In this document: piece after piece, positions 45,738-58,377 of the stretch
Position numbering within the stretch: the stretch's first letter is position 1
How the letters are laid out: the number at the start of each line of letters is the position of its first letter
Assembly: GCA_037577475.1 (NCBI GenBank)
Contig: CM075194.1
Coordinates: 5,755,992 to 5,819,991, forward strand
DNA length: 64,000 nt
Direction: 5' to 3'
Origin: Chaunax sp. Z400
Lineage: Eukaryota; Chordata; Actinopteri; Lophiiformes; Chaunacidae
Made by a program: the position numbers and the translations under genes
The notes under the pieces: generated by a model
The model's database searches: none
Told to the model about the DNA's origin: nothing
The model's input: the letters and a program-made list of their open reading frames with translations, nothing else

Positions 45738-47562
45738 CTAGATTAATAGAGGTATAGATTGCCAACTACACTTAATGTACAATACAATGCATTTGACCAA
45801 TATGACATAGTATAGATAATGATTCTAGTAGTGCATCTAATATTAATTTTACAAATTTACCATCTTCATGCTAAAACATCACAAGTACTCAGTGGTTTCC
45901 TGCACATTAGCAATTTTATCAGATTGAAACTGAGATATTTTACTGCTTTTAGTCAATCAAATTTAAACCTACTGTAGAAGAAGAGACACTAGGAAACTCT
46001 TTATTTTGAATCATTTATAGATAATTCTCATGATGAATCCTTATTTTATATATTGCATATTTACCTCTGTGTGTATGAAAATGCAAGTGTATGAAATGCA
46101 AGTATATATTAGCATATACTAACTGTATTTACAGGTATTTATGATTATGTGTATGACGTGTATCTATAAATGTGATACGATAATAAATAGTGATGATATA
46201 AACATTTTTATCATTTCATATTATGCTCTTTATTTCGCCAGGTCGCGATTGAAACTGCAGTAATGTTTATCAACATTTGGAAGATTATTTTCTTTCTTCA
46301 GTCTGCTAAACAAGCACACGTGGACGTGGTTTGAGTTCAGGTATTAAAAGTCTGATGTGGACCAGAGAACCCTTACTTTGAAAATAATGTGTCAGACATG
46401 TCACCACACTACTAAGCTCTTTTACCACCTATGCATGCTACGTATTTACCTTTACATAATGTAGTCAAACATTAATATTTTATATTTTGTTCAATTAAGC
46501 ATGACTGCTTTTATTTGGCTAGTACATAATTTAATAATAAGAAATGCGCTTTTCCATGTGGTCATTCTATACAAACTATTGATGCATGGAGTTTACAGAG
46601 AATGTACTATATCGTGTATCTGGATATGAAATAACCTGTATAGTGGGGACATGAGACATTTGGTCATGTCACACAGCCCTATTTCTGAAAATATTTATAG
46701 ATTGGTAGAATAGTCTTGAGATATGTGAAATTAACAAATAGAATAAAAGAATTTTAACATTTATGCACAACTATTGGCGCTTATTGTACTATAACGATAC
46801 CACTCACACAAGCACCTGTAATTTGTAATCTGTGAAGTCATTAGTGGAGACTTTCTTATTGCTCATTTGACAGCAGAGTAGAGAACCACCTTTGACAATA
46901 CCTGAGATTATTTGTGACCACTATGAGAATCACATCCGGCTGCATTGCCATGTAATAAACTTTGTGTCCAGTTTATCTAACAGCACCAACCTTGCAAACT
47001 TGGCTGGTTTCCAATTCACTTTCAAATAATCACCTCCCAAGTAGACTTCCTTACATTAGAAATAGACTTGCAGACAAATGCTGCACAAACCTTATACAGG
47101 CTAGATATTTGTATCTTTCCATTGAATGCATTTGAAGTGAACATTGTGACTCACTGTAAGAGACAACCCTGCAGGCTAAGAGACTTTACTCATCCATACA
47201 GGCATGGATTAGTTCAGTAAAGATTGTTTTTTTCTCACTTGAAGTCCCATTTGAAAAGAGTTTGACTCCATCTAAAGACATTAAAAGCTGCTTATTTAAT
47301 AGAGAGGTGACAAACTGAAGGGAAAAAAAAGTCAAATGTATAAGGCCAGGGCTTTTCCTCACAATTTCCTCTCTTACTCTAGTAAAATTAGATAATTTCC
47401 CACACTCCTTATTTTTTTTTTACCCCCTACAGCACTCCTAACCCCCTCACAGTCTCCGGACTTCAGGTGGGAAACACTAGCTTCAATTAAACTAAATTAT
47501 AATGAAAACCTACAGACATTTTAATTCAAGTTAAAAAGAAGTTAAAAGAAAACCTTACGTAC
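45738..47562 (-). other. Inferred intron of the SERTAD-like gene
   Basis: AT-rich, with no coding frame of note. It separates the putative 5' exon from the coding exon. Confidence 0.5.
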
Positions 47563-47563
47563 C

Positions 47564-47790
47564 CTTCGAAAGTGTCATGAGCGGTGTGAATCCGTCGTGT
47601 CTCCGGCTCTTCCCGTTTCGACGCCGCGTTCCTCCACTATCGAACCCCAAGAATATGAGGAATGTTCGGTCCATCCACAGCAGCGGGGGGAGGAGGCGGA
47701 GAGCGCATGATGACGGAGAAGGAGGAGCGTATGTGATTGGCCAGTTTACACGCTGAGCAAGCCTCCGCCTCCGCCACTCACGGGGCAGCG
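47564..47790 (-). promoter_or_regulatory. Probable promoter and 5' untranslated exon of the SERTAD-like gene
   Basis: A GC-rich island (about 47570-47830) stands out in AT-rich DNA. On the minus strand it has a donor G|GTACGT (last exon base 47563), a CCAAT box (ATTGG at 47736-47740 on plus) and GC-rich tracts near 47680-47700. The donor would splice to the acceptor at 45738-45741 just before the start codon, giving an intron of about 1.8 kb. SERTAD genes usually have a non-coding first exon, which supports this reading. The transcription start is not fixed. Confidence 0.55.
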
Positions 47791-47899
47791 AATGTGCGAA
47801 CGTGTGTTCCGCTTGCGAGTTGCAGCTGCGTTCAGGTACGCCGCGTAAAGATCAGAAACAATATCGAAGCACTAAACGGGGACAGTCGTAAACATCGGG

Positions 47900-48600
47900 G
47901 AAGTTTGATTGCTTATGTGATCATTGACGTTTGTTTGTCCGCAAGATATCTTAAAATTGTGTCAACAGATTTAAATAAAATTTGTGTAGGGGTGGATCTT
48001 GGGTCAAGGAAGAGTAGATTACATTTTGAGGTGGATCTGTACAGTTGTAGATTCTGGATCACTTTTTCATGGACAGGACGGACAGAATCCATTCCTGTAT
48101 CCCCCTCCACTTTGTCTGAGGGGATAATAGTAGGACAATCAAAATTAAAATACCCAGGCAACAATTTTTGACCACTATTGTGCAATTGGGCCTAGATCTG
48201 GAACATAATCTGAATTTGATAGATTAAAATATGTATTTGGAGGGGCGCCAATATGTATTGTGTCACATCAGCACAGTAACAGAGAGGGGTAGAGACATGA
48301 CACTGCCACCAATATGTAGCTGAGATAATCCAGATTGCGTCACTCAAATAGATTTCATGTATCTGTGACATGTAATAAGTTACATCTAGATGAAAAATAG
48401 ATCTGAATCCACCATTATGGAAAATCATATTTTTGTTGATAACTCATTTACTACTGATGATAGACACATGATTCTAAATGTTAGGAGTAGGTTTCCAGTG
48501 CTGAGGAATTAGGTATTTCATGACGTAGATCTGAGTAAAGTGATGTCATCATGCGTCACCATAGGGGTGTGCTATGCCCTGGGCACAATGATTCAACAAT
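47900..48600 (+). repeat. Interspersed repeat, left member of an inverted pair
   Basis: Segments here recur in reverse complement at about 51000-51760. Examples: GATTCTAAATGTTAGGAGTA, GAGGAATTAGGT, GTGCTATGCCCTGGG, TCAAATAGATTTCATGTATC, CACCATTATGG and GAGGGGTAGAGACATGACAC. It is diverged and non-coding; the family is unknown to me. Confidence 0.8.
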
Positions 48601-48785
48601 TGATTTTCTCCTCACTGTGATTCAAAAGGAAAAACACATACATGTGAACAGAAATAAAAATTTTGTCATGATAGGGATCTATTATGGATAAATAAGATAA
48701 AAAATAAATGTAAACTGAACTGACATTAATAACTTCATTCATAGATGTAGCCTGAATCACCACAAGAACCACCACAGTCGACAAA

Positions 48786-48925
48786 GGCGGAAGAAGTATT
48801 CAAATTCTTTAGCTAAAATTAAACCAAAATGTAAAAATGGTTGCTTGAAAGTCCTGCATTCAGACTTCATTTTAGTAAACCTTAGCTATTATTGACAAAA
48901 TGTACTTAAAGTGTCGAAAGTTGCG
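48786..48925 (+). repeat. MITE-like repeat (AAGTATTC...AAAGTCCTGCATTCA), copy 2
   Basis: GCGGAAGAAGTATTCAAATT, GAAAGTCCTGCATTCAGA and TGTACTTAAAGTG follow the order of the same family as at 38.4 kb, with a diverged middle. Confidence 0.6.
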
Positions 48926-48929
48926 ATCA

Positions 48930-50990
48930 TGCAGTCAAATTTCAACATTTAAATGTTGTAGCTGGACAAAACACATTTCTGTGATAACTTATAAACCAGT
49001 TTATAGATGCCAAAAACCTCTTGGCAGTGTTTTAAAATGGCATGTGAATTTTAATATAACAGGGGGAAACAGAATACATAGAAACATTTGAGCATTTATG
49101 TATTAAAATATTATCGAACAAATTTCAACGTATCAGTGGGGGGAAAAAACCCAAAGAAGGCCTGGAAAGTTGCAGTGAGCACCTGAACGCGCCATTTTAA
49201 AGGGACACATGACTCATAGAGGAAGGCGGGAGAAGAGACCGGACAGACGAGGAAGCAAACACCAAATAAGGAAACTATATATTCACGTTTTTCAGTCTCT
49301 TCCTGCTGTCACGGATCCACTTCTACTTCTTCTTTCGTCGTCTTCTTCGACGGAACAGAGGCCAACTATTTAGCAGGACGTTCATTGTTTGATTAATTAC
49401 ATTTTACGGTGTTTTTGTCACAAATAAATGTCATAAATTTCACATTAAAACCCAAACTGCTGGTTTGTCTGTGAGCTCTTTTAATTGTGCCAAAAGATCA
49501 AAAAACTGAAAAACTAAAGGATGCAGGGGTTAATTGATTAAGGGTTTGATATAAAAAATAACACATACTTTCAATTGTAATTTGTTTTATGGTAGTTTAT
49601 AAAAGAAGTTAGGTGAACCGAGCATAACTAGCTATTGGGTGCAACCAAAATGCTTTACTTCAATTTGTGAGAAATGGTTTCATTGATTCTAAAGTGAGAA
49701 GCACCTGAGGGCTGCATGAAATCTGTTTAGCATGTATAGGTTTGTTAAGATGGTGCAGTCCTCTGACAGCAGACAACAAATGTATTCAAAGTAAAAGCTG
49801 TTATATAGAATGCTGAAGGTCAGACATGTCAGAATTTTAAAAAGATATGTTCTCACATGATGTAAACGAAGGATTTCTAGTATATCCCATCTACTGTTTC
49901 TCTGTTGCTGCTTTTTAAAACACAATAGTCTCTTTCTCTGATGCCTTGGTTTTTTCCCCCCCGGCTGCCTTTTTGCTGAGTCACTGAGAAGCCCATTAAT
50001 CTTTAACTATAGGCAAACCGAGAGGCCTACATGCAGAGTAAGCCGGAATTTTACAAATATCATTTGACATCTTTAGACGAGACTTTGAGATTTTAACACA
50101 CGTGCTGCATGGTTAAGAATTTGAGAAGTGCCTCTTCAGGAGACTGAAAACAGAACTCTGTAATTACATTTGGAATAATTAAGCATTTTTCATGTCCTGA
50201 GATGCAGACGATAGTCCTGTTCCTTTGAATTCATTGTAACTTTGCATATCAAATGCAGAATCTCGTGGTCAAACATCATGCGAGATCACATGAGGACAAA
50301 GGTCCTTCGGCACTTGGATCACATTTAATTCCCTTTCAGCATTTTTGTGTTATTACAAATGAAAATCTAATCACAAATATACAAACAGACTCAGCGGTTA
50401 CTGTAGCAGTGCCTTTGGAGAAGCCATTTAACCTTCAGGATTTACCTGATCTGCCTAGTGCTTACGTGAAAATGAATTTTGATCAATTTTTGGAAGATTT
50501 GAGCTCAGTTTGAGGATTGAATGCACAATATATGATCGGATGTTTTCTGATTTGAAGTGATTTTGTGTCGAGACGATTCTAATTCTGATTGGGACTCCCG
50601 AACTCATCCTCCACACTCCACTCTGAAAATAATTCATTTTTATGACTTATATATTATATATATATATTATAGATTATATATTCATGAATTTCTGCAAGTT
50701 GTTTTTTTGTGAGTAGCATACAGCTATTGGAACCTTGAATCTGTACTGTATGTTTGCCCATTTAGTTTCTCAGTCTGGTATATTTACGTGTTCTCTTTTG
50801 GTACAAGCACTGCAAAGTTTTATACAATTTCCAGCTGCCCTTTACACTAATTCAGCTCAGATTGTTGCCTAATTGTTATCTATTGCTCTGAATGAGAAAT
50901 AACAGTCATGCTTACATTTAAACAGTGTGTCCTTGAAACTAGATTAAAGGTTAAGGTTGGTGATATTTTACATTTGAGTCAAAAATTCCA
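48930..50990. other. Interval enclosed by the inverted repeats, no supported gene
   Basis: AT-rich. The 86-codon frame at 50253-50513 has no recognisable motif and no splice or promoter support. A small GC-richer patch lies at 49190-49380. Confidence 0.45.
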
Positions 50991-50999
50991 CAAAAAGAT

Positions 51000-51760
51000 T
51001 CAATCAACCCTGGGCATAGCAGATATTGCCATGATGAAGTTGCTTTACACCACCTAATTCCTTGACCCTGGAGACTTACTCCTAACATTTAGAATCATCA
51101 TCATTACTTTCTGTTTTTTATTATTTTTATTTTTAAATATCTGATGTTCCATAATGGATTATCTAGATATAACTTCTTACCTTTCACAGATAGATGAAAT
51201 CCATTTGAATGACTCTGAATCTGCATATCTCAGCTATGTTTTGTTTTGGTGTCAGTGCCATGTTTCTACCCCTTTGTTACCAAACTGTGGTCCAATACGG
51301 CCCTGACACCCCAATTTATTTAATGTCCCAAATCAATATTTTGATCCAGATCTGGATCCAATTGCACATAGTGGTGGATCATCATGAGCTGTCCCTGCCT
51401 TGGTTTTTCAAAATCACTTGACAACTTTTCAAGATATCAGTCAATCAGACAAATGAATCAGAATGGCTACAGTCCCATTAATTCAGTTAGCCTTATCCAA
51501 AATCAAACTCATAGCCCTGTAACCATATCATATTGCTGGATTTATATCACCCAACCAATTCAATCTGGTGGATCCAGATTTTTATTTGGATCTGCCTTAT
51601 ATGGGGGTTATTCTGGCCCAAGACCCATCCTCCCACTAAGTGTCATGGAAAACCATTCAGTAGTTTTCAGTAGATTCAACAGTAGTTCAAAAGCTATTAA
51701 AAACTCATCAGCCTCACTGTTGCACTGGGACACTTTCCTTCATAATGATTAACATCAGTT
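51000..51760 (-). repeat. Interspersed repeat, right member of an inverted pair
   Basis: The reverse complement matches 47.9-48.6 kb over most of its length (for example CCCTGGGCATAGCAG, CCTAACATTTAGAATCATCA, CCATAATGGATTATCTAGAT and TGTTTCTACCCCTTTG on plus). It also has GGATCCAGAT phrases. Non-coding. Confidence 0.8.
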
Positions 51761-52172
51761 CTGTATTTTATTTGGAATCAGTCCTGCTGCTGGAAAAACA
51801 AATCCGCAGCTGAAAATAGTCCCTAATAAATTCATTCTTTATTCCTGTTTAGTAACATTTACTACCTGCTTTAGTGCCCAGGTGTTTCAGGAAATTAACT
51901 TTCACTAAAGCATATTATTTGTGACATGTTTTTAAACCATTGTCTTTACTAAAAGAAGTGGGCTGAGTGCAATAGATAGGATAGAGCAGTTGCAAAGGAT
52001 TTAGAAGAAAGCACACATTCCTTTTCATGGGTTCGACTGCACATTACCAGCCTTACCATTTTAGGTTTGCCTGGATCAACAGTTGAACACAGGTCTATGA
52101 TACAAGCAGTACAAATGCATTTATACTAAACTAATTGATCAAACCCAGACCAGACAATCAATAGTTGCACCT

Positions 52173-53743
52173 TTTATTATAAAAAATATTTACAAAGATG
52201 CTACAATGTTTTTCCTTAATATAAAAAAATGCATACATTTTACAACGGTAATTAGTCTTTGAAGTTCTAGCTCCCATTCAGACCAGAGTGACATCCTTCA
52301 GGAGTGTTGTGGTAAGGTATTAAGCGTGTCCATAATACTGTATTTTTGTCAATACATCTTGTTTGCCTGAGTTAATCTCTTCATCGTGATGATAAGGAAC
52401 AATTTAGAAAAATGCAACTGATTTTTCACATCTTCAGGAGAAAGGCAACTGTTTGCATAAAGGAATTAAAGGACATTTGAGTCGTATACAATCATTTTGA
52501 AACACGTATGACAGAGCTGCATAGTGATCTGAATAGTAATCCGGTTCTTATTATTACTAAGAATAATAAAAAAAATGAGGGATAGGTAGGTACTGCATTT
52601 TTTTTAAAAAGAGGGCAAAATTTGGATTAATATTTCATCAGGCCTCGTGGTTGATTTGAAGTCAATGTGGCATGTCTGTACCTAGATATAATAAATACAA
52701 TAAATAAAACAACAATAAATTAGACTGGGTTAACACACAGAAGTCCTCATTCGTAGCACTAACAAATGAGAGAAAGATATATGGCTTCTTGATGCAGTTA
52801 TCACCCCGTGGTTTCTCCAAATGCTTCAGGAAAAACTGTTATTGTTAGATCTGTCTGTAAAGCAGTGCAGGAAACTTACAATTGTTTACTGGATACTGTT
52901 AACATACCAGAAACAGTCAAATGTTAACCAGCATTTGGTTTGGTGGCTGGCAGTAATTTCCCTGCTCTGCATAAAGCTTTGAGAAAATGAAAGAACAGCG
53001 CCTATAAAGTGTGACAATGCCAACCAACCCTGACACCTGTTACAGTCGACTTTTTATACCAAACCATGGGAAGACACTGTCTCGAGTCTGGCTACATTAA
53101 AATCTTAAAAACCGCTAGGGAGGAAAAAATAATATCAAATGATACTTGCAAAGTCCCCCAGCTGTATAATGCAAAAAAATATATTTCTATATACACATAC
53201 GTATATATACATATACATATATTCCATTCATAGTTGCTCAAATCTTTAGGAAAATATGCATTGATTCATAGATTTGGATTTACAATTTGTTCAGGTTTCT
53301 GATGCATGTAGTGTGATGAATAGTTCCTCAGTCCATGTAACAATAAATAGAAATGGACAAAATGTAAGAGAATACAACCAAACAGAGCTGGTAAGACAGA
53401 ATGTATGACAGACGTAAACATGGAAAAGACGTAAATAAGAATGCATCATGGTAATTATCTTTGCCCTCTCACAGATATTGTGACGTTTTGGAATTCATCA
53501 AAGTAGGAAACTAACTGCCTTGCCCACAGGCCAGGATGGCTTCTGAATCCCAAAATTCATTCATTTAACCCCTACTACTTGTTGTCAAATCTACTTGGCT
53601 TGCTGTTAATTTCCCACCTTGTCCCAAAACCTCCAACAATCTCCATGTGTAACAATACCACATCTGGAACATGCACGTGTGTACTGTGCATAGTCTGGGG
53701 AGAGCCTGAGGGATCTGCACAGGCCAAAGGAGCATTCTGAGTT
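52173..53743 (-). other. cdca4: Probable cdca4 3' untranslated region with poly(A) signal
   Basis: No gene lies downstream of the cdca4 stop. The first clear minus-strand AATAAA is at 52178-52173 (TTTATT on plus), which would give a 3' UTR of about 1.57 kb. The region is AT-rich and holds a TA/CA-rich simple repeat around 53183-53222. The extent is inferred only from the signal. Confidence 0.45.
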
Positions 53744-54670
53744 TCAGGATCCCACTATGATCTCCATGATGTGGTCCAGTTCATTCAGGTCTGACCTGCA
53801 GCTCGAGCTGGAGCTCAGGGTCGTCGGCCCATGAGAGGACAGGCTTTCCAGCAGATCGTAAGGCCCCATCTTTGGGGCGCTCTGCATGCCTGTCAGCACC
53901 GTATCGAGGTCATAGTAGGACGGGTCCACGTCTGAAAACAGTTCTTCGAGCGCAGGGTCAGGAGGTGGTGCCGGATGCTTGATCTCAAATGTCCCAAAAA
54001 CCTGCTCCCCTGTCCTGGAATCTGCGCTCAGGTGGTCCCGGTCTCCCTCCTCACCTTCGGACACACACTCCTCGCTGTCGTCCTCTTCATCTTCCTCACA
54101 CTCACCGTCTTCCTCTTCCTCTTGCCAGCAGGGTCCCATACCAAAGGGACCTGCCAGGTAAGAAGCAGAAGAGAGCTGGGGGGAGACCGGTGACAAAGTT
54201 GACATGGTGACTTCTGTCTCCACGTCTCCCTCCATCACCACCTCTTCAGAATGGTAGCCCTCTTCCAGACCAACCACTGAGAAGGGCTTTGGGCTCTGCC
54301 CGGCCTGGGCTGCTGCATCCGTCTGCCGGCACAGCACCTCAGTGGCCACCAGGCGATCGGCTGGACACTGTGCAGCTGCAAGGGCTTGGGTCATTATCTG
54401 CCAGGTGCCGTCCTGGGTCATTTCCTCCTGGATCTGTCGCACTGTGTTGGCGATAAGCACCGACCGACACAGGTTTGGCTCAACCAGCATGTGACAGAGC
54501 TGCAGCTTGATCAGCGACATATCAAGCAGTGACTGTCGCTGCAGGCTGTAAGAGGACGACAGTGTCCGAGCCACCACAGATGATGAAGCTGCTGATGGGC
54601 CATGGTCACTATTGGAAACTGTCTCCTCCCCAGAGTCTGAGAACTTGCGCTTGGTGCCCTTCGGGAACAT
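53744..54670 (-). CDS. cdca4: Cell division cycle-associated protein 4 (SERTA family), 308 aa
   Basis: The start MFPKGTKRKF was chosen because it matches the CDCA4/SERTAD N-terminus and follows a splice acceptor CACAG|AGAGACAAC (exon begins 54679). The SERTA domain at residues 41-88 (YSLQRQSLLDMSLIKLQLCH, EPNLCRSVLIANTVRQIQEE) is almost the same as recalled human CDCA4. ELFSDVDPSYYDLDTVLTGM and C-terminal DLNELDHIMEIIVGS also match. The family acts in the nucleus as an E2F-linked transcription co-regulator of cell proliferation. Compared with the 241-aa human protein, the middle is longer and has a very acidic run (about residues 180-212). It is a single coding exon; the 5' UTR is probably spliced from 58.4 kb. 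Confidence 0.95.
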   Translation of the reverse strand: MFPKGTKRKFSDSGEETVSNSDHGPSAASSSVVARTLSSSYSLQRQSLLDMSLIKLQLCHMLVEPNLCRSVLIANTVRQIQEEMTQDGTWQIMTQALAAAQCPADRLVATEVLCRQTDAAAQAGQSPKPFSVVGLEEGYHSEEVVMEGDVETEVTMSTLSPVSPQLSSASYLAGPFGMGPCWQEEEEDGECEEDEEDDSEECVSEGEEGDRDHLSADSRTGEQVFGTFEIKHPAPPPDPALEELFSDVDPSYYDLDTVLTGMQSAPKMGPYDLLESLSSHGPTTLSSSSSCRSDLNELDHIMEIIVGS

Positions 54671-54682
54671 GTTGTCTCTCTG

Positions 54683-57600
54683 TGGTGATGGCGTAAAGAC
54701 AGAAACAGAAAAGTTAGACATCAAACAGCAACACTTGTATGAGCATCAACCAATTAATCATTTTGACAAACACACAATATGCCTACTGTTCTGAAGTTCA
54801 CTAGCTAGGATCATAGTGAAAAGAATAAGTGCTATGTAATTAATTATGTACATGTGTGATGTCATGAGGCTATGTGGTGTAGTATTTATGTATGGCATGA
54901 GGGAAATAGGGCTCAATAGCACCTGTGACTTTATTAATAAACTACAGGTTTAAATACTATATGAACTACAGTAAACAGTCAAATGTTTGTTGTAGTTTTT
55001 TTTCTTAAAGTTTGCTATACCTTTCCTGTTGAGAGGCACAGGCAATAGCAATGCAGCTTGGTCCCGGCTGCAACGCTTCAAGTACTTTTGTACGAGCGAC
55101 AAGCAGCTTTTGTTCAGCACCATTTCTGCCCATTTTAGGCCAGTCTGAGGCAAGACTCCTGCTGGGCGGAACAACCACACTTTTAACAGACCACTGAGCC
55201 ACCGAAAATAGCATGGTTACCAACTAAATGCCGACGCTGTATCAAAGTAAGCACAAACTAGAGAAACCTTTTGTCAGAAAACATAAAACAGCACTCAAGT
55301 TACATGATCAGTGCACTTATATTCTTTCCCACTGCCACCTGTGATCAAGAAAATATCCTAATCAATAAGGTGTGTTTAGGGGGTAAAAATGATAAGAATA
55401 TGGAGAATATTTTTTTACAATATTTATAATACAATATACCACCATGATCCATTAATATTTACAAGAGGTATCAGGTTTCCAGGTCTACACAAGACACGCT
55501 TCAAAAACTAGTAGAACAAGATTTCCCCTTTCTCTTCACTGAGGGAGGGAAGAAAAGTAGAGTAAACTTCCTTATTAAACACCGATCAGAACACACAGAT
55601 GAGGAACAAAACAACACTCCTGCCAACATTAAAGGTCGTCCGTCTCCCAAAAAATGGGATGCAAGCATATATGCTGAGCACTGAACAGCAGCCTGTGGCA
55701 TTTAATTTTCCATGAGACAGAAAAATAGTGAGCGGTGTCCGACTGTCTCCTCTCTATGGAAACCTGTGGGCAGGGCATTTGGGTGAATGGTTCCACTTGC
55801 TCTCAAATTCTATTTGTGGTCATTTTTTTCACACACACACAAAAAAAAAAAATCACAAAAAGTAAAACCAAGGGTATGAAAACAGTGTTGATACATATTG
55901 GTCTCCAAAGCATAAACATGAGGGTTTACGGACTAGAAATTTAACAACCAAGAGTTGTAAATTTTACAAAAACTGCCCACTTTTCTGCTCTTACTCACAC
56001 AATTCATCGCCATTCCAACAAAAATAAGTGTTTTTCTTTAAATTTTCATCTTTCGATGCCAGGCAAGGCTATAGCAACAGCACTTTGTAACATTGTTTTG
56101 CAAGATTTTACAGCTAAAAATGGGGATGACATAAACACCACATAATTTAGCATTTTACATGTAATCAACATATAATCATGTGTGTAAGCAAAAGATGTAT
56201 TGACTTATAAATAGGAATTGCAAACTCATTTACTTCACCCTTCAACAGAGGGAGTACTGTGCTCCTTAACACAGATGGAAAAACTGGCATGACATGAGGA
56301 AGAAATCTTAAATTACACCTACTGTCTTCAACCTGATTGATCAGACTAATTATCTGCAATCAGCAAAATGTTTTAGAGGGTTATAATCCATACCAAAAAA
56401 AGTGGTGGATCTAATGTACATTGAATGGCTGAGGGAGCCTGGAGGTCTTTGAGTCCTCGCTTGCATACAGAATAACATTTCCTAGCAGTGGACAGAATAG
56501 GAAAAAAAGTCATTTATGAAGGTATTTGTAGATCTAAAATAAAAAGGTTGAGAAAATAATTACGGACATATGCTGTCTCCTTGTGTAGTGGATTTGTGCT
56601 GGCCCCTGTTAAACAAGAGACACTACAGAGCACTATCTCCCTAAAGGAAAAACAACAGCGATGTGTAAAAATTCAAGCAGAAAATTTAAAACCACCAGGA
56701 AGACCTACAACCTGAGAGAAAGCACACTGCACAGAGAATTAAAGACAGTTTTGGACATGACATATTTTTGTTTTTACAATTTTACTGATAAATGTGGTTT
56801 TTGAACACCATACGGGTTAGTATTTTTGAGTTCAATCTCTAAGAATCTACATAGAAATTAAATTAACTCATACCATCATGAATCTACAGAGTAATGGTCA
56901 ATGAGTTTTAAAGATATTTGCTGTATTGGAAAAAAAAGAAGAAAAAAAGACCCACATCCAACTACATGTACCCTGATCTTTCTGATCTTGCAACTGTAGC
57001 AGACAAACATACATCGTACAAATGATGCAACTCACAAAGCATGCCCTACCTTTAGGTACATTCTGTAGCTCTATTAATAAGTCCATATTACTTACCAAAA
57101 CCACAAACACTAATAGTGCTATTATAATCTGGATTATTTAGGGTATCAATAATATTTTCAATAAATCCTAAAACATTTCCCAGCAAAACCAAAACTGATT
57201 AACACAATTTCATGAACACCCTAACAGAACAACTCGTGATGTAATGATAGGAAATGAGTTCAAACCAAAAGACTGAAACTGAACAAAAACTGACAGCCTT
57301 GTCTCAATTTTTTTTAAAACATTAAATAGTATACTTTACATCGATTATAAACATTTTTGTCTGCTATAGATGCTTAATTGTAGTGATTGATATTTAACTG
57401 AAGAGCATTTCAAATATGATTAGATCACAATCGTTGTTTTGATTAAACCTACAGATTCCTGTTCATGTCCTTAAGAGTGAATTTAGTCTCAATGTGTTAA
57501 CAAGGAAATGCTAACACACATGATGTTCAAAAACCTGTCTAGCAGATATCAGGGAATGAGTAATCAAGAGCAAAAATCACCTTGAGATTACCCTTTTAGT

Positions 57601-58377
57601 ATTAGGCAGGTACCTGTATAAATAAACAATTATTCATATGTATGACAGCGATTCTACACAGAGTCTTTAATAAAACATTACTAATAAACAGAGCTCTTGT
57701 CTTAAGCTAGGAGCCAGAAACCAAACAAATTGCAGCCTCGCTTTACGTCAAAGGCTCCCGACATGACCCATCCCCCACTGCACACTGAAAACCCAGCACT
57801 TTCACAGCACGCCTTACTAAGTGAATAAATAAACTTACGGCACGCCGGCATTCATTTTCAGATTATTCATCAAAAAACGTAATGTAACCACTATCAACAG
57901 ACCGTTTGGAGGCAATACAATCGTAATAGAGCGGAGTTCGGAGCTGTTGGCCGTGTCTGCCGCATGCTTTGTCTTTTCAGCATCAGAGCTACCGAGCGAC
58001 AATGAGGCCATTTTGCGCTAGTCGCTAACAGCTAGCCGGCTAGATATGCTACGGATCTGACTTTACAATGACGGCTGTCACTAGCTAACCTGGCTAAGAT
58101 GTTCAGTGAAACGGTAAAACGATGCCCCAATGGAGCCTGAAACACATTGGCATCCGTCACAGTTTTGCCTCATTGGGCCATTTCCTCTTAATTAACAAAA
58201 AGTGAATGCTAGCAAGCTAATTAGCCAAAAGCACCCACCCACACATCCTCCGCGGTCCTTCCTCCTCTCTAGCCAAAAACAAGAGTTTTCGCCGCGCCTG
58301 TACTGTTAAGTTCCCCAAAACGACAAAACGGTCACTTGGTGAAAAATATCAACGGGTGGTTGGGTGGTCGTACTCAC
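54683..58377 (-). other. cdca4: Inferred cdca4 intron
   Basis: AT-rich, with no coding segment recognised. Poly(A) and TA-rich runs are present near 55840 and 56940. Towards the promoter the GC content rises (57.7-58.3 kb). Confidence 0.5.

Noticed and set aside
47737..48171. 144-codon plus-strand frame
   Set aside because: It begins in the GC-rich promoter island and runs into an interspersed repeat, with no recognisable protein.
50253..50513. 86-codon plus-strand frame
   Set aside because: No similarity or gene signals; lies between repeats.
53744..54670. Assignment to sertad2
   Set aside because: The SERTA core and the YYDLDTVLTGM motif match CDCA4 much better, and AHNAK2 linkage supports CDCA4.
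54671..54724. Upstream methionines extending cdca4 to 326 residues
   Set aside because: The extra 18 codons cross a splice acceptor (54680-54682) and do not resemble the family; MFPKGTKRKF matches the CDCA4 start.
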